64,000 nt of DNA from Nocardioides islandensis (GTDB lineage Bacteria; Actinomycetota; Actinomycetes; Propionibacteriales; Nocardioidaceae), in assembly GCF_015352455.1 (NCBI RefSeq), contig NZ_JADKPN010000001.1:558001-622000 (forward strand), read 5' to 3'. A program made the translations under genes and the position numbers. The notes under the pieces were generated by a model that was not told the DNA's origin, did no database searches, and saw only the letters and a program-made list of their open reading frames with translations. Within the stretch, counting starts at the first letter, position 1; each line of letters starts with the position of its first letter. Below, piece by piece: positions 19,750 through 28,840 of this stretch.

Positions 19750-20262
19750 ATGGCTGACCTGCAGGCCGTCTTGAAGACCAACCGTGGCGACATCACGCTG
19801 AACCTGTTCCCGAACCACGCCCCGGAGACGGTCGACAACTTCGTCGGGCTGGCCGAGGGCACCAAGGAGTACAACTCCGGGAACGGCCGCTCCGGCCCGT
19901 TCTACGACGGGCTCGTCTTCCACCGCGTGATCGACGGTTTCATGATCCAGGGCGGCTGCCCGCTGGGCACCGGCACCGGCGGCCCGGGCTACCAGTTCAA
20001 GGACGAGCCGCACCCCGAGCTCGTCTTCGACAAGCCCTACCTGCTGGCCATGGCCAACGCCGGACCGGGCACCAACGGCTCGCAGTTCTTCATCACCGTG
20101 GGCGCCACCCCGTGGCTGAACTTCAAGCACACGATCTTCGGCGAGGTGGCCGACCAGGCATCCCGCGACGTCGTCGACGCGATCGGCACGACCGCGACCG
20201 GCCGCGGCGACCGCCCGGTGGACGAGGTCGTCATCGACTCGGTCGAGATCAAGCGCGACTGA
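19750..20262 (+). CDS. ppiA: cyclophilin-type peptidyl-prolyl isomerase
   Basis: The 170-residue cytoplasmic cyclophilin has FHRVIDGFMIQGG (catalytic Arg), LAMANAGPGTNGSQFFIT and LNFKHTIFGEV, covering the active site. It catalyses cis-trans isomerisation of X-Pro bonds. There is no signal peptide. The ATG at 19750 is chosen because it begins the conserved ADLQAVLKTNRGDITLNLF. In actinobacteria this gene lies between gyrA and pknB, as here. Confidence 0.93.
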   Translation: MADLQAVLKTNRGDITLNLFPNHAPETVDNFVGLAEGTKEYNSGNGRSGPFYDGLVFHRVIDGFMIQGGCPLGTGTGGPGYQFKDEPHPELVFDKPYLLAMANAGPGTNGSQFFITVGATPWLNFKHTIFGEVADQASRDVVDAIGTTATGRGDRPVDEVVIDSVEIKRD

Positions 20263-20265
20263 CCC

Positions 20266-21213
20266 ATGTCCGATTCCGCGCCGCCCTCGCCGGCCGGTGC
20301 GGTGCCCACGTGCTACCGCCACCCCGGCCGTGAGGCCTACATCCGCTGCCAGCGCTGCAACAAGGTGATCTGCCCGGACTGCATGCGCGACTCGGCGGTG
20401 GGCTTCCAGTGCCCCGACTGCGTCAAGGAGGGTGCGCGGTCCACGCGCAGCGGGCGCACGGCGTACGGCGGGCTGCGGCCCACCAACGCCGCCATCACCT
20501 CCATGGTGATCATCGGCATCAACGTGCTGGTCTGGCTGATGGTGGTGGCCAGCGGCGGGCGCGGCAGCAAGCTGGTCGACGCGCTCGCCCTGACCCCGGT
20601 AGGACGTTGCGACTCGATCCGGTCCCCGGGCGGCTACTACCCCAGCGTCACGACCGAGAGCGTGTGCAACGCGCTGAACACCGGCGACGGTTCGTGGCAC
20701 GCGGGCGTGGCGGACGGGGCCTACTGGCAGCTGCTGAGCAGTGCCTTCCTGCACGAGCAGATCTGGCACATCGGGTTCAACATGCTGGCGCTGTGGGTGC
20801 TCGGTCCCCAGCTGGAGCTGGCGATCGGCCGGCTGCGGTTCATCGCGCTGTACCTGCTGTCCGCGTTCGCCGGGTCCGCCCTGGTCCTCTGGGCCGCGCC
20901 CACCAACAGCTCGACCCTCGGCGCCTCCGGGGCGGTGTTCGGCCTGATGGGCGCGCTGCTGGTGATCGCGTTCAAGATCGGCGGCAGCTACCAGCAGATC
21001 CTGATGTGGATCGGCATCAACGCCGTGCTGACGCTCACCTACGGGTTCTCCTGGCAGGGCCACCTCGGCGGCTTCCTCGGCGGCCTCGCCATCGCCGCCG
21101 TGCTCGTCTACGCCCCGAAGCAGCGCCGGGTGCAGGTCCAGGCGATCGGGATCACGGTGGTCGGCGCCGTCATCGCCGCCGCGATCGTGGCCGGCATCGC
21201 CACGCTCGCCTGA
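20266..21213 (+). CDS. rhomboid family intramembrane serine protease with zinc-finger head
   Basis: The 315-residue protein starts with a B-box-like zinc finger (ligands about C16, H19, C28, C31, C36, C39, with C49/C52 after). A rhomboid domain of six or more spans follows. The catalytic dyad is Ser221 in GASGAVFG and His266 in QGHLGG. It cleaves transmembrane substrates. It starts three bases after ppiA and is probably co-transcribed. The zinc-finger head is common in actinobacterial rhomboids. Confidence 0.92.
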   Translation: MSDSAPPSPAGAVPTCYRHPGREAYIRCQRCNKVICPDCMRDSAVGFQCPDCVKEGARSTRSGRTAYGGLRPTNAAITSMVIIGINVLVWLMVVASGGRGSKLVDALALTPVGRCDSIRSPGGYYPSVTTESVCNALNTGDGSWHAGVADGAYWQLLSSAFLHEQIWHIGFNMLALWVLGPQLELAIGRLRFIALYLLSAFAGSALVLWAAPTNSSTLGASGAVFGLMGALLVIAFKIGGSYQQILMWIGINAVLTLTYGFSWQGHLGGFLGGLAIAAVLVYAPKQRRVQVQAIGITVVGAVIAAAIVAGIATLA

Positions 21214-21214
21214 G

Positions 21215-21233
21215 TTCTCCCCATTGTGGAGAA
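21215..21233 (+). terminator. short hairpin after the rhomboid gene
   Basis: TTCTCC (21215-21220) and GGAGAA (21228-21233) form a perfect 6-bp stem with a 7-base loop immediately after the stop. No T-run follows, so it may be a weak terminator or a processing site. Confidence 0.35.
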
Positions 21234-21238
21234 GTCCT

Positions 21239-21268
21239 GGGGATAACTACACGCGTGTAGTTCTCCCC
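21239..21268. repeat. 30-bp near-perfect palindrome
   Basis: The stretch begins GGGGATAAC and ends GTTCTCCCC. The centre, AACTACACGCGTGTAGTT (21245-21262), is a perfect 18-base palindrome, and only the pair at 21243/21264 mismatches. Such continuous symmetry fits a dimeric regulator site better than a hairpin. Confidence 0.7.
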
Positions 21269-21300
21269 AGCTTCGTCCTCAGGTGTGGATGAGCGGCGTG

Positions 21301-21393
21301 GGGGTGCCGGAAATGGCGCGATCGCGCCGCTACTGCAGGTTTTGAGGCCGGAAATCTGCAATATCCGCGCGATCGCACGATTACTGGCACCCC
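21301..21393. repeat. 93-bp imperfect inverted repeat between convergent genes
   Basis: Outer arms start GGGGTGCC and end GGCACCCC; over 27 bases they agree at 23 positions. Within the left arm is GGCGCGATCGCGCC (21315-21328), a perfect palindrome partly mirrored on the right at 21367-21376. TGCAG (21334-21338) and CTGCA (21356-21360) form an inner stem. The block is AT-richer than its neighbours and lies between convergent rhomboid and crgA genes. Confidence 0.7.
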
Positions 21394-21422
21394 GGGCACG
21401 CCCGCCCGAGGAACCCGTCAGC

Positions 21423-21893
21423 TCACTCCCAGCGCGTGGCGTAGGCGAACCCGACGGCCATGAAGGCGATGCCGACCATCAGGTTGTACTGGCCGAGGTC
21501 GTTGAAGACCGGGACCTTGTCGAGGTGCTGGCCGGTGAGGACGTAGTAGGTGCAGATCCACACCAGCCCGACCAGGAAGCAGGTGAGCATGGTGACGACC
21601 ACGCCGCGGTTGCGGCCGAGCGGGGTGCTGGGGTGGGCGGCGACGAAGAGGCCGACCATCAGCAAGCCGAAGCCGATGAGGTAGTTCCAGTTCTCCAGGT
21701 CGGCCATGAACGCCGGGTTGCCGGGCTTGGGGGCCGGGAACGCGGTCGGGTCGACGCGGACGACGACGTAGTAGTAGGCCATCCAGGCGATGCCGAGGAC
21801 GACGAGCACCAGCGCCACCACGGACCGCACCGAGAGGATGGGACCCCGCTGGGGGTCGAGGAAGTCCGACTTGGACCGGGACAGGGCTCGCAC
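21423..21893 (-). CDS. crgA: CrgA cell-division protein with two tandem domains
   Basis: CrgA is a small actinobacterial divisome protein that links FtsZ, FtsI and FtsQ, usually about 85-95 residues with two spans. Here 156 residues give four spans (about 23-45, 69-86, 97-118, 136-153). The two halves look alike: LENWNYLIGFGLL in the first and LGQYNLMVGIAFM in the second, the latter ending in the typical ATRWE. The GTG at 21893 gives a basic CrgA-style start, MRALSRSKSDF. Position before DUF881 and pknB supports the assignment. Confidence 0.83.
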   Translation of the reverse strand: MRALSRSKSDFLDPQRGPILSVRSVVALVLVVLGIAWMAYYYVVVRVDPTAFPAPKPGNPAFMADLENWNYLIGFGLLMVGLFVAAHPSTPLGRNRGVVVTMLTCFLVGLVWICTYYVLTGQHLDKVPVFNDLGQYNLMVGIAFMAVGFAYATRWE

Positions 21894-21967
21894 TTGGGGA
21901 CAGCTCCTACGTACTGCGGACACGAACGGCGCCGGCCGCCGGCCGGGCTCGGGCTACCTTAGTCGGC

Positions 21968-22804
21968 ATGAGCCAGGACGCCCACGCGAGCCCCGCTCCC
22001 GGGGGTGAGCCGGAGGGCGACCCGCCGGCCGAGCGGCCCGCGAGCGACGCCGCGCGCCGGCGTCCCTGGAGCGCGTGGCGGGTGGTCATGCCCGTGATCG
22101 TGCTGGTCAGCGGGTCGCTGTTCGCGGTGAGCGCGTTGACCAGCGGCGGCACCGACCTGCGCCCGGGCCGCTACACCGACGTGGCGCAGCTCGTCCGCAC
22201 CGAGAGCCGCCAGTACGACGCCCTGCGCGACCGCGTCTCCCGGCTCAACGACGAGGTCGACGCCCTCACCGAGGCGGTCGACAACACCCGGGTGCGCGAG
22301 CTCCGGGCCCGGACGAGGACTCTCGAGGCCCCCGCCGGCCTGGTCGAGCAGATCGGTCCCGGCGTCACGGTCGTGCTCAGCGACGCGCCCGAGGAGGTCG
22401 CCCAGTCCAGCCAGCAGAACCCCAACCTGCTCGTGGTGCACCAGCAGGACATCCAGGCGGTCGTCAACGCGCTGTGGCGCGGCGGCGCCACCGCGGTGAC
22501 GGTGCAGGGTCAGCGCGTCGTCACCACGACCGGCATCAAGTGCATCGGCAACTCCGTGCAGCTCCAGGGCGTGCCGTACTCCCAGCCCTACACGATCTCC
22601 GGCGTCGGCGACCCCGCGGCACTGGCGGCCTCCATCGAGGCGGACGCCTACCTCCAGCTGTACCGCAGCGACGCCGCGGAGCCCGACATCGCCGTCGGCT
22701 GGCAGGAGACGACCGAGGAGCGCATCGAGGCCCCGGCGTACGACGGCCTGCTCGACCTCAGCTACGCCAAGCCCATCGAGACCCAGCAGAAGTCCGACGG
22801 CTGA
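21968..22804 (+). CDS. DUF881 family protein
   Basis: The 278-residue protein has a disordered Pro/Glu/Ala N terminus, one membrane span at about residues 37-57, a coiled-coil segment (RTESRQYDALRDRVSRLNDEVDAL) and a DUF881 domain containing NPNLLVVHQQDIQAVVNALW. DUF881 proteins cluster with cell-division genes in actinobacteria; their role is unknown. TACCTT (21955-21960) is seven bases before the ATG, indicating a leaderless transcript divergent from crgA. Confidence 0.85.
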   Translation: MSQDAHASPAPGGEPEGDPPAERPASDAARRRPWSAWRVVMPVIVLVSGSLFAVSALTSGGTDLRPGRYTDVAQLVRTESRQYDALRDRVSRLNDEVDALTEAVDNTRVRELRARTRTLEAPAGLVEQIGPGVTVVLSDAPEEVAQSSQQNPNLLVVHQQDIQAVVNALWRGGATAVTVQGQRVVTTTGIKCIGNSVQLQGVPYSQPYTISGVGDPAALAASIEADAYLQLYRSDAAEPDIAVGWQETTEERIEAPAYDGLLDLSYAKPIETQQKSDG

Positions 22805-22807
22805 TCG

Positions 22808-24604
22808 CTACGGCGTCGGCCCGCCCCTGCTCGGCGTGGCCGTGGGCGTCTCCGTCGGCAGCCCGGTGGGCGTCTCGGTCGGCAACCCCGTGCTCGGCGT
22901 CTCGGTCGGCTCCTCGTAGGAGGACACCACGATCGTCACCGACGTCCCCTGCGGCTGCTCGCTCCCGCCGTCGGGGTTCTGCTCGATGACGGTGCCCTTG
23001 GGCTCGGTGGTGTCGTTCGAGGTCGTCACGAACGCCTTGAAGCCCTCCTTCTGCAGAGCCTGCTTGGCCTCGTCCTCGGTCATGCCGACGACGTCCGGCA
23101 CCTTCGACGGGCCGTCGGAGAAGAACACGGTGACCGTCGTCCCCTCGGGCACCTGCTCGCCGGCGGCCGGGTTGGTCTCGAGCACCTGGCCGCGAGGCGC
23201 GTCGCCGTCCTTCTCCTGGAACTTGGCCTTCAGCCCGGCGTTCTGCAGCGACGCCTGGGCGTCCTCCCGGGTCTGGCCCACCACCGGGGGCACCGTCGTC
23301 ATCGGCTTCCCGGTCGAGACGGTGATGGTCACGGTCGCGCCGGGCTCGACGAACGTGTCGCGGTTGGGGTCCTGCTTGATCACCTTGTCGCGGGCGACGT
23401 TCGGGTCAGCGACGTACTCCGGCTGGCCGACCGACAACCCCGCGTCGCCGATCGCCGCGCGCGCCTGCTGCTCGGTCATGCCGATCAGGTCGGGCACCTG
23501 GACCTGCTGCGGGTTGTCCTCGAAGAGCATCGGCAGCAGGAACGCCGCCCCGATGATCAGCGCGACCAGCAGCGCACCGAGGAACAGCAGCAGACCGGTG
23601 CGGTTGCCGCCCCCGTCGTCGTCCGGCTCGGGGACCGGCTGACGGCCGGTCGTGGTCACCGGGTCGGGCGGGTACGCCTGGTAGCCGGTCGGGGCGACGG
23701 TGGTGCGGTCGTCCGGCGGGGGAGGCGGCGGCGCGGTCGCGCGCACCGGGTGACCGGCGAGGTAGCGCTCGATGTCGGCCCGCATCGCGGCCGCCGACTG
23801 GTAGCGGTCCTCGACGCGCTTGGCCAGCGACTTCATCACGATCGCGTCGATCTCGGGGGAGAGCTGGGTGTCGTGGTCGCTGGGCGGCACCGCGAGCTCG
23901 CGCACGTGCTGGTAGGCGACGGCGACCGGGCTGTCGCCGACGAACGGCGGCCGGCCGGTGAGCAGCTCGTAAAGGAGGCAGCCGGCGGAGTAGACGTCGG
24001 ATCGAGAGTCGACGGTCTCGCCGCGGGCCTGCTCGGGGGAGAGGTACTGCGCGGTGCCGACGACCGCGGCCGTCTGGGTCATCGTCGAGGACGCGTCGGA
24101 GATGGCCCGGGCGATGCCGAAGTCCATCACCTTCACGTCGCCGCTCGGCGTGAGCATCACGTTGCCGGGCTTGATGTCGCGGTGGATGATCCCGGCGCGG
24201 TGGCTGTAGTCGAGCGCCGACAGCACGCCGGAGGTGATCTCCAGCGCACGCTCGGGCAGGATCTTGCGGCCCTCGCGCAGGATGTCGCGCAGCGTGCGCC
24301 CGGCGACGTACTCCATGACGATGTAGGGCTGGGAGATGCCGTCGGCGGTGAGCTCCTCGCCGGTGTCGTAGACCGAGACGATGGCCGGGTGGTTCAGCGA
24401 GGCCGACGACTGCGCCTCGCGACGGAAGCGGGCCTGGAACGTCGCGTCGCTGGCCAGGTCGGTGCGCAGCCGCTTGACCGCCACCACCCGGCCCAGCCGG
24501 GTGTCGGTGCCCTTGCGGACCTCGGCCATCCCACCGCGGCCCAGCAGCTCGCCGAGCTCGTAGCGGCCGCCGACGAGGGTCGGTCCGTGCGCGGAACTGG
24601 TCAT
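22808..24604 (-). CDS. pknB: Ser/Thr protein kinase with PASTA domains
   Basis: The 598-residue membrane kinase controls cell-wall synthesis and division. The kinase domain (about residues 12-275) has the loop LGRGGMAEVRKG, catalytic HRDIKPGNVM and DFG. A Pro-rich juxtamembrane region and one span (about 340-362) follow. Outside the membrane are three PASTA repeats beginning VPDLIGM, VPPVVGQ and VPDVVGM, then a Thr/Pro tail. Mycobacterial PknB has four PASTA repeats, so this one is shorter. It is the last gene of the fha-pstP-rodA-pbpA operon, overlapping pbpA by four bases. Confidence 0.95.
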   Translation of the reverse strand: MTSSAHGPTLVGGRYELGELLGRGGMAEVRKGTDTRLGRVVAVKRLRTDLASDATFQARFRREAQSSASLNHPAIVSVYDTGEELTADGISQPYIVMEYVAGRTLRDILREGRKILPERALEITSGVLSALDYSHRAGIIHRDIKPGNVMLTPSGDVKVMDFGIARAISDASSTMTQTAAVVGTAQYLSPEQARGETVDSRSDVYSAGCLLYELLTGRPPFVGDSPVAVAYQHVRELAVPPSDHDTQLSPEIDAIVMKSLAKRVEDRYQSAAAMRADIERYLAGHPVRATAPPPPPPDDRTTVAPTGYQAYPPDPVTTTGRQPVPEPDDDGGGNRTGLLLFLGALLVALIIGAAFLLPMLFEDNPQQVQVPDLIGMTEQQARAAIGDAGLSVGQPEYVADPNVARDKVIKQDPNRDTFVEPGATVTITVSTGKPMTTVPPVVGQTREDAQASLQNAGLKAKFQEKDGDAPRGQVLETNPAAGEQVPEGTTVTVFFSDGPSKVPDVVGMTEDEAKQALQKEGFKAFVTTSNDTTEPKGTVIEQNPDGGSEQPQGTSVTIVVSSYEEPTETPSTGLPTETPTGLPTETPTATPSRGGPTP

Positions 24605-26073
24605 CGGATCACTGCCTCCATCACGGCCTTGGCGATCGGACCGCCCAGCGCGCCGCCGGCGATCTCACTCGTGTCCTTGCCCGGCACGCTCTCGATCATC
24701 ACCGCGACCGCGACCTGGGGGTCGTCGGCGGGCGCGAAGCTCACGAACCAGGCGTACGGCGGCTTGCCCTCGACACCGCTCTGCGCCGTACCCGTCTTGC
24801 CGGCGACCTCGATGCCGTCCATCGCGGCCGGGGACGCGGTGCCCTCGTTCACCGTGGCGACCATCAGCTTGGTCAGCTCGTTGGCCGTCGTCGGCGACAC
24901 GGCGCGGGACAGCTCGCTGGGCTCGGTCTTGTCGAGCGTCTGCAGGTCGGCGGACTGCACCTCGTCGACCAGGTAGGGCTTCATCACCGTGCCGCCGTTG
25001 GCGATCCCGGCCGCCACCATCGCCATCTGCAGGGGCGTGGCCCGGACGTCGAACTGCCCGAACCCGGTCTGCCCGGTCTGCGGCTTGTTGGTGCCCGCCG
25101 GGAACGCCGACTCGGCCTGCGGCCCGAGGTCGTCGAGGTAGTGGTCGTTGAAGCCGAAGGCCTCCGCCTGGTGGTACATGCCCTCCGCCCCGACCTCGAT
25201 GGCCAGCTGCGCGAACGTCGTGTTGCACGACCACTCCATCGCGGTCTCGAAGGAGATCCGCTTGGGGTCGCACTGGTAGCGGCCCTCGTTGTCGATGAGT
25301 CCGGTGTCGCCCCGGGTCTCGGGCAGCTGGTAGGTCGCGCCCGCCGGCACCTGCGAGGACGCGTCCCAGTTGCCGCTCTCGATCGCCGCGGCGGCGGTGA
25401 CGAGCTTGAACGTCGAGCCCGGCGGCAGCGTGGTCTGGATGGCCCGGTTGAGCAGCGGCTTGGCCGGGTCCTCGTTGAGCTGGTCGTAGGTCTGGCTCAC
25501 CGAGGAGAAGTCGTGCGAGGCCAGCTTGTTGGGGTCGTAGGTCGGCAGCGACACCATCGCCAGGATCTTCCCGGTCGTCGGCTCGAGTGCCACCACCGCA
25601 CCCTGGACGTCGGGCCCGAGCGCCGAGAGCCCGTCGAACGCGGCGTTCTGCGCGTCGGGGTCGATCGTCAGCGACACGCGACCGCCCTTGGTCTGGTTGC
25701 CGTTGACGAGGTCGACCAGGCGGGTCACGAAGAGGCGCGAGTCGTCGCCGGACAACACGTCGTTCTGGCTCTGCTCGACGCCGGTCTGGGAGTAGTACGA
25801 GAACCACCCGGTGACCGGGGCGTACTTGTACGGCAGCGGGTAGGTGCGCTGCCACTTGTACTCGTCGTCGCTCTCGTTGCTGACGGCGACCGGCTTGCCG
25901 TCGACCAGGATCGCCCCGCGCTCGCGGCTGAACGCCTCCTGGATGATCCGCCGGTTCAGGGGGTTCTTGTCCAGGGCGTCGGACTGCCAGTACTGGAGGT
26001 ACGTCGCGTTGACCATCAGCGCGATGAACAGCAGCATGCAGAAGATCGAGATGGTGCGGATCGGCTTGTTCAC
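24601..26073 (-). CDS. pbpA: penicillin-binding protein 2, class B transpeptidase
   Basis: The 490-residue protein cross-links peptidoglycan. It has one N-terminal span (about residues 8-27), a dimerisation region and a transpeptidase domain with STFK (nucleophile Ser220), SCN (282-284) and KTGTA (426-430). It forms a complex with the RodA-type glycosyltransferase encoded upstream. The GTG at 26073 starts MNKPIRTISIF and overlaps the rodA stop by four bases. Confidence 0.95.
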   Translation of the reverse strand: MNKPIRTISIFCMLLFIALMVNATYLQYWQSDALDKNPLNRRIIQEAFSRERGAILVDGKPVAVSNESDDEYKWQRTYPLPYKYAPVTGWFSYYSQTGVEQSQNDVLSGDDSRLFVTRLVDLVNGNQTKGGRVSLTIDPDAQNAAFDGLSALGPDVQGAVVALEPTTGKILAMVSLPTYDPNKLASHDFSSVSQTYDQLNEDPAKPLLNRAIQTTLPPGSTFKLVTAAAAIESGNWDASSQVPAGATYQLPETRGDTGLIDNEGRYQCDPKRISFETAMEWSCNTTFAQLAIEVGAEGMYHQAEAFGFNDHYLDDLGPQAESAFPAGTNKPQTGQTGFGQFDVRATPLQMAMVAAGIANGGTVMKPYLVDEVQSADLQTLDKTEPSELSRAVSPTTANELTKLMVATVNEGTASPAAMDGIEVAGKTGTAQSGVEGKPPYAWFVSFAPADDPQVAVAVMIESVPGKDTSEIAGGALGGPIAKAVMEAVIR

Positions 26074-27458
26074 GCCATCTTCACCACCTGGGTGGTCTCC
26101 ATGTCGGCCTCGTCGTCGGTCACGAGCATGGGAGCCGGGCGGCGGGCGTGGTCGGAGATGCGCAGCAGCAGCGCGACCAGCACCCAGTTGGCGACCAGCG
26201 ACGACCCGCCGTAGGACAGGAACGGCGTGGTGAGGCCGGTGAGCGGGATCAGGCGGGTCACGCCGCCGATGACGACGAAGACCTGGAGGGCGACGACGCC
26301 GCCGAGGCCCACGGCGACCAGCTTGCCGAAGCCGTCGCGGCAGATCAGCGAGGCACGGAAGGCGCGCTCGACGATCAGGCCGTAGAGCAGGATCACCGCG
26401 ATCATGCCCGTCAGGCCGAGCTCCTCGCCGATGGCGCCCATGATGAAGTCGGACTCGGCGCGCGGGATGCGGTCGGGCATGCCGAGGCCGAGGCCGCGGC
26501 CGAGCAGGCCGCCCCACCCCATGCCGAACATCGACTCGACGAGCTGGAAGCTCTTCCCGCCCGAGGCGTCGGAGTAGTAGTCGAACGGGTGCAGCCAGGT
26601 GTCCACGCGCACCTGCACGTGCGACTCGACGCGGTACGCCGCCATGGCCCCGGCGAGGAACAGGACCGTGCCGACGATCAGCCAGCCGGCGCGCTCGGTG
26701 GAGACGTACAGCATGATCAGGAAGAGCCCGAAGAACAGCAGGCTCGAGCCGAGGTCGGTCTCGAACACCAGCACGCCCAGGCTGACCAGCCACATCAGCA
26801 GGATCGGCCCGAGGTCGCGGCCGCGCGGCAGGTCCACGAACAGCACGCGCCGCCCCGCGAGGGCGAGCGCGTCGCGGTGCAGGACGAGGTACCCGGCGAA
26901 CGTCACGACCAGCAGCAGCTTGGCGATCTCGCCCGGCTGGAAGCTGAAGGGACCCGCGTGGATCCAGATCTGCGCGCCGTTGATGTCGGTGCCGATGCCG
27001 GGGACCAGCGGCAGCAGCAGCAGGATCAGCGCCGCCAGGCCGCTGGTGTAGGTGAACCGCTGCAGGACCCGGTGGTCGCGCAGCAGCAGCAGCGTCAGCA
27101 CGAACAGCGCGACGCCGACCGTCATCCACGTCAGCTGCTGCCGGGCGAAGGTGGTGTCCTCGGCGAGGTCGAGACGGCGGATCACGGCGAGCCCGAGGCC
27201 GTTGAGCGCGGCCACGACCGGCAGCAGCACGGGGTCGGCGTACGGCGCCACGAACCGCACCACGACGTGCGCGACCACGACCAGGGCGGCCAGCCAGCCG
27301 CCGTACCCGATGATGTCGGCCGGCACCTCCTCGTCGACGCCGAGCCCGACGGCGGCGTACGCGCCGACGCCCACGGCCAGCGCCAGCACGAGCAGGAACA
27401 GCTCCGCGCCCCGCCGGCGGCGGTGCACGAACTCCATGATCACCCCGGACTGGCTCAT
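26070..27458 (-). CDS. rodA: RodA/FtsW family peptidoglycan glycosyltransferase
   Basis: The 462-residue SEDS protein has about 12 spans. Conserved parts include WIHAGPFSFQPGEIAKLLLV, FETDLGSSLLFFG, SDFIMGAIGEELGLTG and TPFLSYGGSSLVANW. SEDS proteins polymerise lipid II with a class B PBP, here PbpA. The ATG at 27458 overlaps the pstP stop by four bases. The chosen start gives MSQSGVIMEFVHRRRRGAE, with a basic cytoplasmic end. Confidence 0.94.
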   Translation of the reverse strand: MSQSGVIMEFVHRRRRGAELFLLVLALAVGVGAYAAVGLGVDEEVPADIIGYGGWLAALVVVAHVVVRFVAPYADPVLLPVVAALNGLGLAVIRRLDLAEDTTFARQQLTWMTVGVALFVLTLLLLRDHRVLQRFTYTSGLAALILLLLPLVPGIGTDINGAQIWIHAGPFSFQPGEIAKLLLVVTFAGYLVLHRDALALAGRRVLFVDLPRGRDLGPILLMWLVSLGVLVFETDLGSSLLFFGLFLIMLYVSTERAGWLIVGTVLFLAGAMAAYRVESHVQVRVDTWLHPFDYYSDASGGKSFQLVESMFGMGWGGLLGRGLGLGMPDRIPRAESDFIMGAIGEELGLTGMIAVILLYGLIVERAFRASLICRDGFGKLVAVGLGGVVALQVFVVIGGVTRLIPLTGLTTPFLSYGGSSLVANWVLVALLLRISDHARRPAPMLVTDDEADMETTQVVKMA

Positions 27459-28837
27459 GGCGTCGCGCTCGCCGTGTCGGTCGGCGTGGCCGTCGCGGTG
27501 GGCGACACGGTGTCGCTGGGGGAGGCGCTCTCCGTCGGGGTGGCCGTCGTGTCCTCGTCGAGGGACTGGTTGGCCGCGAGCCGCTTCACGGCCCGCTGGG
27601 CGTCGGCCAGGCTGTCTGCGTCGATGCCGGCACGCACCGTGGAGGCGTCGTAGTCGGACAGCCGGTCCAGCGAGACGTTCGTGGTCTGGTAGGCGTGCGA
27701 GAGGTCGATCCCGGGCACGTCGGCGTTCAGGCCGCGGAAGATCGTCACGCTGCCGTCCTGCTCGCCGACGAAGTACTGCTGCTGGCTCCAGGAGTACGCC
27801 GCCGCGCCGGCCATCCAGACCAGGCCGACCAGCGCCACGGCGGCCAGCAGCCGGCGGGCGAGGAGGAACCGCCGCGGCGGACGGGGGGCGTAGCGGGCCT
27901 CCTCCGGGTCGACCGGGTCGGTCTCGATGGCGAAGGGCGGGATGTTGCCGGTCAGGTTGTCGGGGATCTCGGCCTTCACCGGCTCCAGCTCGCCGGTGTC
28001 GCCGGCGCGGTGGCCGCGGAAGAGGTTGGTCTTCGGCACGTGCAGGCGGCGCTTCAGGTCCGCGGCCGAGCCGACCGTCATCGGCTGCTGCTGCTCGGGC
28101 CCGACCTCGGACTCGTCGACGACGTCGGCCACGATGCAGGTGACGTTGTCGTTGGTCCCGGCCTCGAGGCTCGCGCGGACCAGCTCCACCGCGGCGTAGT
28201 CGGGCGTGCCCATCGAGAGGATGTCGGCCAGCCGGCCGTCGTCGAGCACGCCACTCGCGCCGTCGCTGCACAGCAGCAGCCGGTCGCCCTGGTGCATGTC
28301 GATGTCGAACATGTCGGCGTCGATGTCGTGCACGCCGTCGATCGCCTTGAGGATCAGGTTGCGGTGCGGGTGGGTCCGGGCCTCCTCGTCGGTGATCCGG
28401 CCCTCGTCGATCAGGCTCTGCACGAACGTGTGGTCCTTGGTGACCTGCCGGATCTCGTCGTCGCGGAAGAGGTACGCGCGGCTGTCGCCGACGTGGCCGA
28501 AGGTCAGCTTCGTGCCGTCGAAGAGCGCCAGCGTCGCGGTCGTGCTGGTGCCGCTGAGCGCCGGGTCGTCGTCCACGAGCTCGGCGATGCGGTCGTTGGC
28601 GCGGTGCAGGGCGCCGGCGACCGCGCTGCGCATGTCGTCGCTGGCCGTCGAGCTCGGCTTGGCGTCGAGCTTGCGCAGCTGGCCGATGGCGGTGGCCGAG
28701 GCGAGGTCGCCGCGGGCCGCACCACCGACGCCGTCGCACACCGCGAGGAGCCAGGGGCCGGCGTACCCGGAGTCCTGGTTGTCCTTGCGGACGCGCCCGA
28801 CGTCGGAGATCGCGGCGTAGCGGAGACGGAAGGCCAT
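27455..28837 (-). CDS. pstP: PP2C-type Ser/Thr phosphatase
   Basis: The 460-residue membrane phosphatase counteracts PknB. The catalytic domain (about 1-235) has the metal-binding motifs RKDNQDSGYA, CDGVGGAARGD and GHVGDSRAY, then LCSDGASG. After a linker come one span (about 322-342), an extracellular region and a Thr/Ser/Pro/Ala tail of about 35 residues resembling that of PknB. The tail is encoded by repetitive sequence. Confidence 0.94.
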   Translation of the reverse strand: MAFRLRYAAISDVGRVRKDNQDSGYAGPWLLAVCDGVGGAARGDLASATAIGQLRKLDAKPSSTASDDMRSAVAGALHRANDRIAELVDDDPALSGTSTTATLALFDGTKLTFGHVGDSRAYLFRDDEIRQVTKDHTFVQSLIDEGRITDEEARTHPHRNLILKAIDGVHDIDADMFDIDMHQGDRLLLCSDGASGVLDDGRLADILSMGTPDYAAVELVRASLEAGTNDNVTCIVADVVDESEVGPEQQQPMTVGSAADLKRRLHVPKTNLFRGHRAGDTGELEPVKAEIPDNLTGNIPPFAIETDPVDPEEARYAPRPPRRFLLARRLLAAVALVGLVWMAGAAAYSWSQQQYFVGEQDGSVTIFRGLNADVPGIDLSHAYQTTNVSLDRLSDYDASTVRAGIDADSLADAQRAVKRLAANQSLDEDTTATPTESASPSDTVSPTATATPTDTASATP

Positions 28838-28840
28838 CGG

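Noticed and set aside
27459..27560. Repetitive sequence at the pstP end as a possible repeat array.
   Set aside because: It encodes a Thr/Ser/Pro tail in-frame and has no regular spacer-repeat structure; no CRISPR array exists in the window.
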